A stretch of DNA of 30,089 nucleotides, taken from positions 1 to 30,089 of the IMG/VR virus record IMGVR_UViG_3300044961_000607, one strand, 5' to 3'. The position numbers were made by a program, and so were the translations under genes. The stretch comes from a virus. The notes under the pieces were generated by a model. The model saw only the letters and a list, made by a program, of their open reading frames with translations. It made no database searches and was not told the DNA's origin. Below, piece after piece: positions 15,205 through 25,000 of this stretch; the stretch's first letter is position 1; each line of letters opens with the position of its first letter.

Positions 15205-16401
15205 ATGGCACAACTATCCAAAGGCGAGACTTTCACGGATGTCAGCCCGGGCAAAACAGTCACGAGCAGCCGGCTGAATAACCACGTGGACGGCGCGGTG
15301 TTGTTGAACGGCGCGGTGCTGGACCAGACCGAGAAGGCCGTTACGGTGCCCGCCGACATGGTGTTGTTGGGGGATTCGACCCTGCCCGCGAGCGCCGCCC
15401 CGCGCAAGGTGCAGCTTACCAACCTGCTGCCGGAAATCATCCGGCAGGGGGTGCAGCAATACGTGGGCACGGACTCCGGCGGGGCCAACGCCTATGTGGT
15501 GGCCCTGTCGCCGGCGGCCACGGCCTACACGGCGGGCATGGTGGTGCGGTTCAAGGCGGCCAACGCCAACACGGGCGCCAGCACGCTCAATGTGAACGGG
15601 CTGGGGTTGAAAAACATTTACACGCGGGCGGGCACGGCGCTGGCCGCCAATGACATTCTGGCCGGGCAGGTGTGTGAGTGCGTCTATGATGGCACGCAGT
15701 TCCAGCTCATGTCGGCGTTGGGCGCGGGCCAGGTGACGGCGGCGCAGAGCGCGGAGGCCAACCGGCAGGGGGTGCATCAGTATGCCGTGGACGGTGGGGC
15801 GGCAAATGCCTACGCGGTGACGCTGACCCCGGCGGCCACGGCCTACACGGCGGGCATGGTGGTGCGGTTCAAGGCGGCCAACGCCAACACGGGCGCCAGC
15901 ACGCTCAATGTGAACGGGCTGGGGGCAAAAGACCTGCGGAAGGTGGTGGCGGGCGCCGTGGCCGCGCTGGCGGCGCGGGATGTCCAGGTGGCCGATCTGG
16001 TGGAGGCGGTCTATGATGGCACGCAGTTTCTGCTGACCAGCCGGGTGCGTTCGTGGGATTTTGTCAGCGCCGACACCAACGTGCCCGCCGCGTCCGCCAA
16101 TGTGGACATTGCCCACGGGCTGGGCGCGGTGCCAAACAAATTGCACGTGGTGCTGGTGCAAACCGATGCGACGGCGCGCAACGGCTACGCGCAAAACGAT
16201 CAGGTGGAACTGTTGTCCATCCAGGGGACCACGAACAGCCCGGCGTTTGCGGTGAGCGCGGATGCCACCAACGTCACCATTGCGCGCAGCAACAACACGC
16301 TCGCCTACATGGTGCCGAAGGGCGGGGGCGCGCCGGTGGACCAGCACGCCAACATGGTGACAAACACCTACTTCAAAATCCGAGTGTATGCCTCGCTCTG
16401 A
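15205..16401 (+). CDS. Tail fibre with duplicated domain
   Basis: A 398-residue protein. The N-terminus (FTDVSPGKTVTSSRLNNHVDGAVL) looks like a virion-attachment part. Two tandem copies of a domain of about 100 residues follow, each with ANAY, TAYTAGMVVRFKA, NTGASTLNVNGLG and VYDGTQF. This is a well-known phage tail-fibre repeat unit. The last 100 residues (IAHGLGAVPNKLHVVLV to TYFKIRVYASL) form a different distal domain, a candidate receptor-binding tip. The two repeats share a 96-bp exact nucleotide match, so the duplication is recent or is kept alike by recombination. Its 3' end overlaps the next gene by 14 bases. Confidence 0.75.
   Translation: MAQLSKGETFTDVSPGKTVTSSRLNNHVDGAVLLNGAVLDQTEKAVTVPADMVLLGDSTLPASAAPRKVQLTNLLPEIIRQGVQQYVGTDSGGANAYVVALSPAATAYTAGMVVRFKAANANTGASTLNVNGLGLKNIYTRAGTALAANDILAGQVCECVYDGTQFQLMSALGAGQVTAAQSAEANRQGVHQYAVDGGAANAYAVTLTPAATAYTAGMVVRFKAANANTGASTLNVNGLGAKDLRKVVAGAVAALAARDVQVADLVEAVYDGTQFLLTSRVRSWDFVSADTNVPAASANVDIAHGLGAVPNKLHVVLVQTDATARNGYAQNDQVELLSIQGTTNSPAFAVSADATNVTIARSNNTLAYMVPKGGGAPVDQHANMVTNTYFKIRVYASL
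15511..15606 (+). repeat. Direct repeat copy 1, 96 bp exact, within tail fibre
   Basis: Identical base for base to 15829-15924. The two copies are 318 bases apart, exactly 106 codons, so both are read in the same frame and encode the same 32 residues. The match ends at a T/G difference at 15607/15925. Confidence 0.95.
15829..15924 (+). repeat. Direct repeat copy 2, 96 bp exact, within tail fibre
   Basis: Second copy of the repeat starting at 15511. A shorter exact match of about 20 bases further on (15682 and 16009) is spaced by 327 bases, so the second domain copy has gained three codons after the long match. Confidence 0.95.
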
Positions 16402-16822
16402 AAATCTTATCACGCTGCCGGGGCCGGAGCTGCTGCGCCGCGCCGAGTTGCTGCCCCTGCAACCGCGGGACCAGGCCGAGGCGCAGGCGCTGCCCGCCAA
16501 ACTCGACGCGCTGCGCGCCCTCGCAGCGGAGGATGGTCACATGGTGATCAACCCGACGCATGTGATGGTGGGGCCGGAGGGCAACATCATCGGCTACCTC
16601 AGCCTGAACGGTTTGCCGGTGGTCCATGCGTGGTTTGATACCAAACACAAGCACGTGCGGGATTCGCTGACGATGATCGAGCACGGCCAGACCATTTTGC
16701 GGCAGCAGGGCGTGCGCGGCTTTGCCGTGGCGTGTGCTGCCGAAAGCCCGTTCACGCCGCATCTGCCCCGGCTGGGCTTTCATCAACTGGGCGCCACCGT
16801 GCTCTGGCACAAATACCTGTAA
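16388..16822 (+). CDS. GNAT-like protein in the internal virion gene cluster
   Basis: A 144-residue protein whose ATG lies 14 bases inside the end of the tail fibre gene. The first 50 residues are helical and charged. From residue 50 on there are alternating strands and helices: MVINPTHVMVGPEGNIIGYLSLN, then LTMIEHGQTILRQQGVRGFAVAC, and a C-terminal LPRLGFHQLGATVLWHKYL. The L-G-F ending and the G-x-I-x-G-Y-L strand resemble the GNAT acetyltransferase fold. A full acetyl-CoA loop (R/Q-x-x-G-x-G/A) is not obvious, so it may be a structural relative. Small GNAT-like proteins are found beside internal virion proteins in several podoviruses. Confidence 0.5.
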   Translation: MPRSENLITLPGPELLRRAELLPLQPRDQAEAQALPAKLDALRALAAEDGHMVINPTHVMVGPEGNIIGYLSLNGLPVVHAWFDTKHKHVRDSLTMIEHGQTILRQQGVRGFAVACAAESPFTPHLPRLGFHQLGATVLWHKYL

Positions 16823-16826
16823 CCGT

Positions 16827-17870
16827 ATGGGATGCTTCAGCCCCAAAGCTCCGCCCCCGCCGAACTACGGGCAGATCACCCGCGACACGCTGCAAGCGCA
16901 GGTGGACCTCGCGCCGCAACAGTATGCCAGTGAGGCGACCTACCAGCCGCTCTACACGGACCTGGCATTGAGCAATCTGAACAGCCTGCTCTACGGAACA
17001 CCGGGCGGGCAGGAGACGTATCAGCAGACCATCACCGCGGACCGGGCGGGATGGTATGGCCCCGACGGCCAGTATCTGGGAAGCGACCGTTATCAGTATT
17101 ACACGCCGGGCAGCCAGGCCCCGCAAAGGGCACCCGGGTTGGGGGGGCTGGTTCAGGCGATGAATCCCAACGTGACCAGCGGAGGGACGCAACAGGTGCC
17201 GGAGGGCGTGCGCTGGCTGGGCAAGGGCGGGACGATGCAGGTGACGGGCACGCGCACGCGGACGCCGCAAACGGGCCTGCTCGAACTCATGCAGGGGGCA
17301 CAAGCCAGCCAGCGGGCGGCGGATATTGCCGATGTGATGACGCTTGGCCCGCAGGCCCGCGAGGCATTATTGGCGGCCAACCCGGAAAGCGCGGCGCTTC
17401 TGGCCAAGCTCAATGCGCAGGCCAATGCCGGGCTGGATGCCGGAAGCAGTTTGACGCCGGAAGAACAGCGGGCAATGCAGCAGGCCAGCCGGGCAGCGTT
17501 TGCGGCGCGGGGCATGGGTGGGAGCAATAGCGCCATCACTGACGAATTGCTGCGGCAGTTTGACCTGGGCCAGCAGCTTTTGCGACAACGCCAGGCGTTT
17601 GCGCAAAGTGTGCTGGCCAACAACCAGCAGCTCCTGGGCGACCCGTTCATGCAAATCCTTGGTCGCGGCAGCAACGCCGTCGGCCAGGCGCAAGGCGTCT
17701 GGCAGGGGGCCGGGCCGAGCCTGTTCAACCCGCAGGCGGGTTTGGGCCTGGCCGCCAGCAACTACGCCACGGCCGCAAATTTTGCCGCCGCGAACAACCC
17801 GTTGGCCAATATCGGCAACATTTTGGGCGGAGTAGGCAGAGCGGCGGGTGGCATTGCTCAGCTTTTCTAG
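16827..17870 (+). CDS. Internal virion (ejection) protein
   Basis: A 347-residue protein starting 4 bases after the previous stop; the frame is open upstream but MGCFSPKAPPPPNY is a characteristic beginning. Next comes TLQAQVDLAPQQYASEATYQPLYTDLALSNL, a pattern I recall from phage internal proteins of environmental podoviruses. The middle is Gly/Gln/Thr-rich. The C-terminal half is Ala/Gln-rich helix with FAARGMGGSNSAITDELLRQF and ends in a glycine-rich hydrophobic tail (IGNILGGVGRAAGGIAQLF). Such proteins are packed in the virion and extruded with the DNA to form a channel through the envelope. The role is inferred from these patterns and from gene order. Confidence 0.65.
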   Translation: MGCFSPKAPPPPNYGQITRDTLQAQVDLAPQQYASEATYQPLYTDLALSNLNSLLYGTPGGQETYQQTITADRAGWYGPDGQYLGSDRYQYYTPGSQAPQRAPGLGGLVQAMNPNVTSGGTQQVPEGVRWLGKGGTMQVTGTRTRTPQTGLLELMQGAQASQRAADIADVMTLGPQAREALLAANPESAALLAKLNAQANAGLDAGSSLTPEEQRAMQQASRAAFAARGMGGSNSAITDELLRQFDLGQQLLRQRQAFAQSVLANNQQLLGDPFMQILGRGSNAVGQAQGVWQGAGPSLFNPQAGLGLAASNYATAANFAAANNPLANIGNILGGVGRAAGGIAQLF

Positions 17871-17874
17871 GAGG
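17869..17874 (+). promoter_or_regulatory. Strong Shine-Dalgarno AGGAGG
   Basis: AGGAGG overlaps the stop codon of the upstream gene and lies 6 bases before the ATG at 17881. It is the clearest Shine-Dalgarno in the window and fixes that start. Confidence 0.8.
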
Positions 17875-17880
17875 CACCCC

Positions 17881-19086
17881 ATGATTTCCCCCTACCAAAA
17901 CACCGGAATGGGGCAGTATTACGGCCCGCCCGACGGGCTGGCGTATCTGCTGGCGCAGCGCAACCGCGACAACGCGGCGGCGTGGGAAAACCTCGGCAGC
18001 TTTGCCGGCGCGGTGGGCGCGGGCATCGGGGGGGTGATGCAGGCCCGCCGCGACCCGGCACTGTTGGATCAGGCGTTTGGCATGGGACGCGGCAGCCCGG
18101 CACAGGCGGGGCTGATGAACTTCGCGGCGGTCTATGATCAGGCCGGTGGAGGCGGAACCGGGTTCAGTGCGCCCAAGGCCGATGGCGGGGGCGGCGGTGG
18201 CCGGGGGGTGACGTTCAAGCAGCTTGCCGAACTGGGCAAGGCGGCGGACGCAACCCGGCGGGCGCTGCGGATGGCCCAGCCCAAAGTGGGCGACGAGCAG
18301 CCCGACGTGTTCGGGACCGACGAGGAATGGCAAACGCTGGGGGCACGGGAGAAGTTTGGCCGGGTGCAGGCGTTTGTGCAGGCCAACGCCGAGCAGGCAG
18401 CCCTGCAAAAGATGGCGCTGGTGGGCCAGCAAATGGAGGCGCAACGGCAGGCAATGGAGCAGCAAAAGGCGTTTGGGGAAGCGATGAGTCTGGCGCAAGG
18501 CCGGATCAACAACGCGGCGCTGGCGGAAGGCAACGGACGGGTGCGCACGCGCGCGCCCGGGCTGGCTGATTTCGCCCAAGTGGCCGGGCCGGCGGCCTGG
18601 GCCGCGCCGCAAGCCAACGCCTTCCGCGAAATGGCAGCGCAGGGGGAGGCAGCGCCCGGCATGACGCCCGGAGAAATTCATCCCATTCCGGGCGCCCCCG
18701 GTCACTCATTTGTCGCGTTGAGCCGCGGCAGTGGCACGGTGATCAACACAGGCCGCGGAGCGACGCCAGACAGGGCGCCGCAGCTTTTCGATCTGCCCGG
18801 AGGGCGGAAAGGATTTTACGACACGGATGGCAGTTTCAAGACTTACAGCACGGAGTCGGCCCTACCCCCGCAGGTCGAGGCGCAGTTGTCCACTTACTAC
18901 GCGCAACTGGGTAGTGTGTTGGCGGAGCTGGGCGACCCCAACGTGAGCGCCAAACGCCGGGCGCAACTGGAAAAGGACCGGGCACGCTACGAGCAGCAGA
19001 TCGAGCAGATCAAAAAGGGATTTGGCGCGACCGGCGGAGGCGCGGCGCCCATCAACCCGAACGACCCGCTGGGTTTGGGGTTCTAG
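17881..19086 (+). CDS. Internal virion protein, helical
   Basis: A 401-residue protein with an AGGAGG just upstream. The N-terminus is Tyr/Gly/Pro-rich followed by a short hydrophobic glycine segment (FAGAVGAGIGGVM, about residues 41-53). A poly-Gly linker lies near residues 102-108. The central part is a long Gln/Ala/Glu-rich helix (FGRVQAFVQANAEQAALQKMALVGQQM), and the C-terminus has a second coiled coil (AKRRAQLEKDRARYEQQIEQIKKG). Position between another internal protein and the giant polyvalent protein suggests an ejection protein or a packing partner for the giant protein. No enzymatic motif is seen. Confidence 0.6.
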   Translation: MISPYQNTGMGQYYGPPDGLAYLLAQRNRDNAAAWENLGSFAGAVGAGIGGVMQARRDPALLDQAFGMGRGSPAQAGLMNFAAVYDQAGGGGTGFSAPKADGGGGGGRGVTFKQLAELGKAADATRRALRMAQPKVGDEQPDVFGTDEEWQTLGAREKFGRVQAFVQANAEQAALQKMALVGQQMEAQRQAMEQQKAFGEAMSLAQGRINNAALAEGNGRVRTRAPGLADFAQVAGPAAWAAPQANAFREMAAQGEAAPGMTPGEIHPIPGAPGHSFVALSRGSGTVINTGRGATPDRAPQLFDLPGGRKGFYDTDGSFKTYSTESALPPQVEAQLSTYYAQLGSVLAELGDPNVSAKRRAQLEKDRARYEQQIEQIKKGFGATGGGAAPINPNDPLGLGF

Positions 19087-19087
19087 C

Positions 19088-22000
19088 ATGAGCAAAACGC
19101 TGGCTGCCATTCGGGCCAAGTATCCGCAATACGCCCATGTGCCGGATGAAGATCTGGCGGTGCGCGTGGCAAGCAAGTATCCGATCTATCGCCAGCGGGA
19201 CGCCGAGCTGGATGCCATCGTCAAGGCGTGGGTGCCGCCCTCGATGCGGCCCATTGCGCCCGGGGGCGAAGATTCCCTGGCCCCCGCGCCGCCAGAACCG
19301 GTGGCGTGGCCAACGGAGAGCGACGAACTCACCCGCTTACGCCAATTACGGGAATTCTACGGCACGCCCGAGGGACAGGCCAAGCTGGACGCGGCCAGTC
19401 GCGCGTTTGGCGAGGTGACGGGCGCCAGCGTGGTGGGTCCGGTATTGCACCGCGCCGCGAAGTTGACCGAGGCGGCAGCGCGCGATGTGGTGGGGGACAT
19501 GGCGGCGGGGTTGGTGGCCCGGGATGACCAAGAGTGGCAGGCATTGCGGGAGCGCAACATGCAGGCTTTTGCGCGCGACCCCGAGGCGGAATTGCCCGGC
19601 CGGGCCGCGTCGCGCGAATACCTGAGCCGGGGTCAGCGGGTGGCCGAAAATGTCGGTCTGCTGGGAGCAACGCTGCCGGTGATGGCTGGTCAGGTGGCGG
19701 GGGCAACGATGCTGGGAGTGCCGGCTCCCCTGGCGCTGGCCGCCATGATGGGCACGACGGAGGTGGGCGAGGTGGACCCGGTCGGCGCCGTGATGGGTCT
19801 GGGATTGCCCGGTGCGACGCAGATGGGCAAGCAGGCAGTGGCGGCGGGCTTGGAAAAGGCGGGCATTGACCGGGTGGTGGTGGAAGTGGTCAGCCGCGAC
19901 CCGCTGCGCCTCAAGGGCAAGGTGGTGCAACGGCTGGGGGGCATCGAGATTTCCAACGATGCGTTCCGCAAAGTGTTGGAGAATGGCGGCGGCCTGCTGG
20001 CGGCGAACACCTACATGAACGCTTTGAGTGCGCCGCAAGTGTTGGCGCTGCCCGAGGAGGAGCGCACCGAGGCGGCGATGAACATGGTGGCGAACAACCT
20101 GGCCATGAGCGTGGCGGGTCTGTTCGAGCAGCGCCCCACGAGCATCACGCTCGAAAACTTGATGCCCAAACTGCGGCAGCAGTGGCGGGAGGCGAACACG
20201 CCGCCGTATCGCGCCCGGATGGGCCAGTCCGGGCCGGCGGAGGAAGGTGCGCCGGTTCGCCCCGGGCCTTATCCCGCGCTGCCGGAACGTGGGGTTGGCC
20301 GGATGCCTTCGGAACCGCCGCCCGCTTCGCCTTCCAACCTTCCGACTTCCCCGGAGCGTCCCGCCCCTGCGGTTCCAGCGGGCGCTCCGACTTCTCTTTC
20401 CCCCGAGGCCACGGTGCCACCGGCATCCAGTGCAGGGGGCACACCCACGGCGGCGCCCGCGGGGACCAAGGCCGCCGGTGAACTACCACCGGCGGCCAAT
20501 GCGGACGCGGGCGAGGCGGTGGCCAACATGGTGGCGCGGCGGTTGAGGTTGGGCGAAACCGTGACGCCCGCGCAGGTGAGGGATGAAGGGTTGTCGTTCG
20601 GGTTGGATGAACGGCAGTCCGGCGAATGGGCGGAACTCGGGGCGGCCGAGGTGGCGCGCGAGATTGCCCAAGACGCCACGATGAGCAACCGGGACAAGTT
20701 TGCGGCGCTGGTCAGTCTCTACAACCGGATGCCCGCCCACGGCACGCGCACGGTGGAAACCAAGGCGATGCAGCAATACAGCACGCCCCCGCCGCTGGCC
20801 TTCGTCGGCGGGGTGCTGGCGGACCTCCCGGGCGGCGGCGTAGTGGCGGATTCCACCGCCGGGCATGGGATGCTGACCATCAGCGCCAGCCCCAGCGCCT
20901 ACCTGGTGTTGAACGAACTCAGCGGGGAACGTCACCAGCGGCTGCGGCGGTTCCTGCGCGGCAGGGCAGGCGAAAGTCCGGGCTTGGATGCCTTGAGCGG
21001 CGACTTCTGGCGGCTACTGTCCGAGCGCCGGCCGGATCGCGTCGCCCTGAATCCGCCCTTCGGCAGCGTGCTCGATCCCGCGACCGGCGCCCCCAAGAAA
21101 TTCCCCATTCTGAATGCGGCCACCGAGGCCAAGACGACGACAAGCATTGATCTGGCGATCGCGCTGAACACGTTGGAAGCCATGACGCCGAACGGCAAAG
21201 GCTTTGCCATTATCGGGGCCAAGACGGGCACCCCCTACGGCGGCACGTTTGGGACCGACCAGGCGCGCGCCGAGGAATATCGGCGGGCGGCCATGCTGGA
21301 ATTCTTCGAGCGGTTCAACGTGGTTGACTGGTTCACCATCGGGGGCGACCTTTACCGGAAGATGGGGGCCGCGTGGCCGGTGGACATGATCGTGGTCCAC
21401 GGCAAGGGCAAGACGCCCAGCGCGCAAGCGGGGGGGCTGGTGCGTCCGTGGGTGAAGCCGCCGCGCGTCATCGAAACGTGGGAACAGCTCGGTCAACTCA
21501 TCGAACAGTATGAAACTCGAACAAGCCCAGGAAAAGCTGGCGGAGGCGCTGGCGGAACACGTTCAAGCCCGCCTGCGGGAGCAGGAGCAACCACTGGACC
21601 GCGAGAGCCTGGGGTATCTCCTGCACGACCTGAACGACCTCCTCAAGGCAGCCGGCCCGGGGGCGGCACTGCAACCCCGGCACCTGCGCCAAGCCCAAAC
21701 CCTACTCCTGCCCCACCTGCGCAGCGCCCTGGAGATTCCGGCGCAGGTATTGGCAAGGGAACTCCCGAACCGGCTGGGTCAGTGGCTCCGGGCGGAACCC
21801 CAGGAGGGAAGCCCGCAGCGCCCCCAGTGGGTGGAACAGGGGCGGTGGCTGCTGGATCAGGCCAGGACAACGCGGGGAAGTCTGAGCTAGATCAGGTCAA
21901 GGGACTATGGCAGCAACTCGCTGCGCTCAATGGGGATGCGGGCCAATTCGAGGCGGCAATCAAAGCGGCGGAGGGTGGGTATCCCGTCAACCTGAAAGAC

Positions 22001-25000
22001 TTGGCGAGGCAAATTCGGGACGCGATTGCGCAGGCGCAAAAGGTTCGCAGCGGCACAACGGCCACCCCCAAACCGCCTCAAGTCGGGACTCCAAGCCCGA
22101 AACCGTCTGTCCCCGTTGAGGGTTTGCCGGCCTCGCTGATGGTGCCGTATCAGTCGGTGAGCAAGGGGCCAAGCCTCAACCTAGTGGCCCCACGCAACAT
22201 TGCCAACCAGATGCAGGCAGCGGCGCGGCAACTGGAGCAGGAAGTCGGAATGCCGATTGACGAGTATCTGGCGGCCAAGCTCGGGCGCGATGTCAAAACC
22301 CTCCACTCGCAATTGGCGGGCGCCCAGGTGGACACGGCGGCGCTCGCGATCCGCAACATCGAACGCGGCAGCGCGCTGATCTGCGCACACGAAACCGGCG
22401 TTGGCAAGGGCCGCGTGGTGGCAGCCCTGATCGAATATGCCCGGATGCGCAACCTGATGCCCGTATTCATCACGGCCAAGCCGAACCTTTACGAGGACAT
22501 GCTGGCGCGCGACCTGCCGGCGCTGGGCAACAAGGAGTTCAAACCGTTCATCACCAATACCAACTACGCCTACGAAGATGCGCACGGGCGCGAGGTAAAG
22601 AGCAGCGGCAACGCCGCGGCTCGTGTGGCCGAGATGGAGAGCGTGGTGCGCACGGGCAACCTGCCCGGCGGCGCGCAGGGCATTTTCACCACCTACGACC
22701 AACTCAAAAGCGACAAGCCGGCGGGCTGGTCGGAAACCGCCAAGGAGAAGTTTGCGCGCAAAGGGGGGCGCGAAGGTAAAAACGCCAAGGCGCGCCCGGA
22801 TGGTCCCCGATTTGCCATGCTACGGGCGATTGCGCCCCGGGCCATCTTTATTCTGGATGAGGCGCACCTGGCCGCCGGGCCGGGGAGCGAGGTGAATTTG
22901 TCCCTGTCCACCATCCTCCCCCAGGCAAAAGGCGTCTATTACAGCAGCGCCACGTTCGCCAAGCGGCCGGACAATTTGGGCTTGTATGCGCTCGGCACGC
23001 TGATGAAGCGCACGGGGCTGAACAGCGCCCAGATGACGGAGGCATTGCAAAAGGGGGGGGTGCCGTTGCAGCAGGCATTGACCTCGATGCTGGCCGAGTC
23101 GGGTGAGTTGATCCGGGTGCAGCAAGATTGGGCCGGCGTGGAAATGAGGTTCGAGAGCACGGCGGCCAACCCGGCAGCGATGGCCCGCGAAGTCGAGGCG
23201 GCGGACACCTACACGAGTTTCATCCGCGATTTGATCACGCTCAACAAGCTGATTAACCAAGCGGGGAAGGCGTTGGAGGATGGCGAGAACCAGGTGCGGG
23301 CGGACGAGCAGCAAGTCAAATTGCAGGACATCAACCCGATGGCCCGGCTGTTCAACTTGTCCAATCAATACCTGTTCGCCTTGCGGGCCGACGCCGTGGC
23401 GGACAAGGCGGTGGCCGAACTCAAGGCGGGCCGAAAGCCGTTCATTCACGTCCACAACACGCTCGAAGGGCCGTTGCTGGACCTGCGGGCGCGCAAGCTG
23501 CCCATGAATTTTCAGGGCATTCTGTTGCGCGAAATGCAGAAGATGCTCGTGCTGACCCTGCGCGACCCCAAAGTGGAGGGGGGGAAGCGGCAAGTGGAAT
23601 TGAAGCCCGAGGATTTGCCGGACGGCGGCAAGTTCTACCGGCAGCTCGAACGCCAAATCCTGGCCGCGGACCTGAGCCAGTTCTCGATTTCGCCCATTGA
23701 CCACATCAAGAAGAAGATTCAGGCGGCGGGCTACAGCATCGGCGAAATCACGGCGCGGGACGGCGAGGTGGACGACGCGGGCGGCGAGGTCAAGATCGCC
23801 AAGCGCGAGAAGGCGTCGCGCAACAAGATTCTCAAAGCCTATAACGACGGAGAATTGGACGTGTTGCTGATCAACGGCAGCGGGGGCACCGGGTTGAGTG
23901 CGCACACCGATCCCAAATTCAAAGACCAGCGGCAGCGCGTCTATATCGAGGGGCAGCCGGCGCCGGACATCAATGACGAGATGCAGGCGATGGGGCGCAC
24001 GATGCGCAGCGGGCAGACCAGCAAGCCCAAATACATCTTTCTGAGCACGGCGTTGGCGGCAGAACGGCGCTTTGCCACGATGCTGCGCGGCAAGATGACC
24101 AGCCTGAACGCCAACACCACGGCGGAGGGCGAATCCGGGCTGACCCAGCAAGAGGGATTTGCCGAGGACATTTTCAACCAGGTGGGGGATGACGTGGTGT
24201 TTCGGGTCATGCAGGCCAATCCGGTGGAGGCCGCGCTGATGGACCTGGCTATGGAGGCCGACGATGCAGATTTGACGGCGGGGTTTGCGCGTTACGCCAC
24301 CGGGCGCTTCGTGTTGCTGCCCAACGCGGACGCGCAGCGGTTGTGGGATGAAATCATTGCGGAATACCAGGACGAGATCACGCGCCTGAATGAGGAGGGG
24401 CAGAACCCGCTGCGCGCCACCGCCGAGGATTTGCGGGCGCAAACGATCGAGACAACCGAACTCACCGCCGCCACCGGCAACACCTTGTTTGACGGGGCCG
24501 CTGTTTTGGAGAAAACGATGATTCGTCCTCCCAAGGCGCCGCCCACGCACGACGAAGCCGTCCAGCGGGCGCGCGACAACATCCCGGCGACCAAGCAGCG
24601 GGTGCGCGAATGGTTGGAAAAGAGCAAGGCCGCCGAGGCGGAGCGCGTGGCCGCGGCGCAAGCGCGCGGCCAAACCGGGCAGCAGGTGGAGCGCATCAAA
24701 GCGAACATGCAGGCCGTGCGCGAGGCGGTGATCGAGGCGTTTCGCAAGCAGGGCGACACGTTCGGCGTGGACAAGCTGGGCGATGGCTCGAACAGTTTCT
24801 ACGGTGTGGCGGCGGAATTGAGGCTGGCGGAGAAGCAGGCCAGCGATTTCAGCAGCCTCAGCCGCCAGGAGCTGATCCTGACGGCCAACACCTTTGCGGG
24901 TCGGTATCGCATCCCGTTGTCCAAGCTGTTCAAGAACGGCGAGGAACAGCCGTTGCTGAACCTGCTGGACGAGGACGCCGCGGCAGAACAGTTCAACACC

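Noticed and set aside
15511-15924. The 96-bp repeat as attachment sites or an insertion-sequence scar
   Set aside because: Both copies are in frame within homologous protein domains, spaced by an exact number of codons, and lack inverted ends or a transposase.
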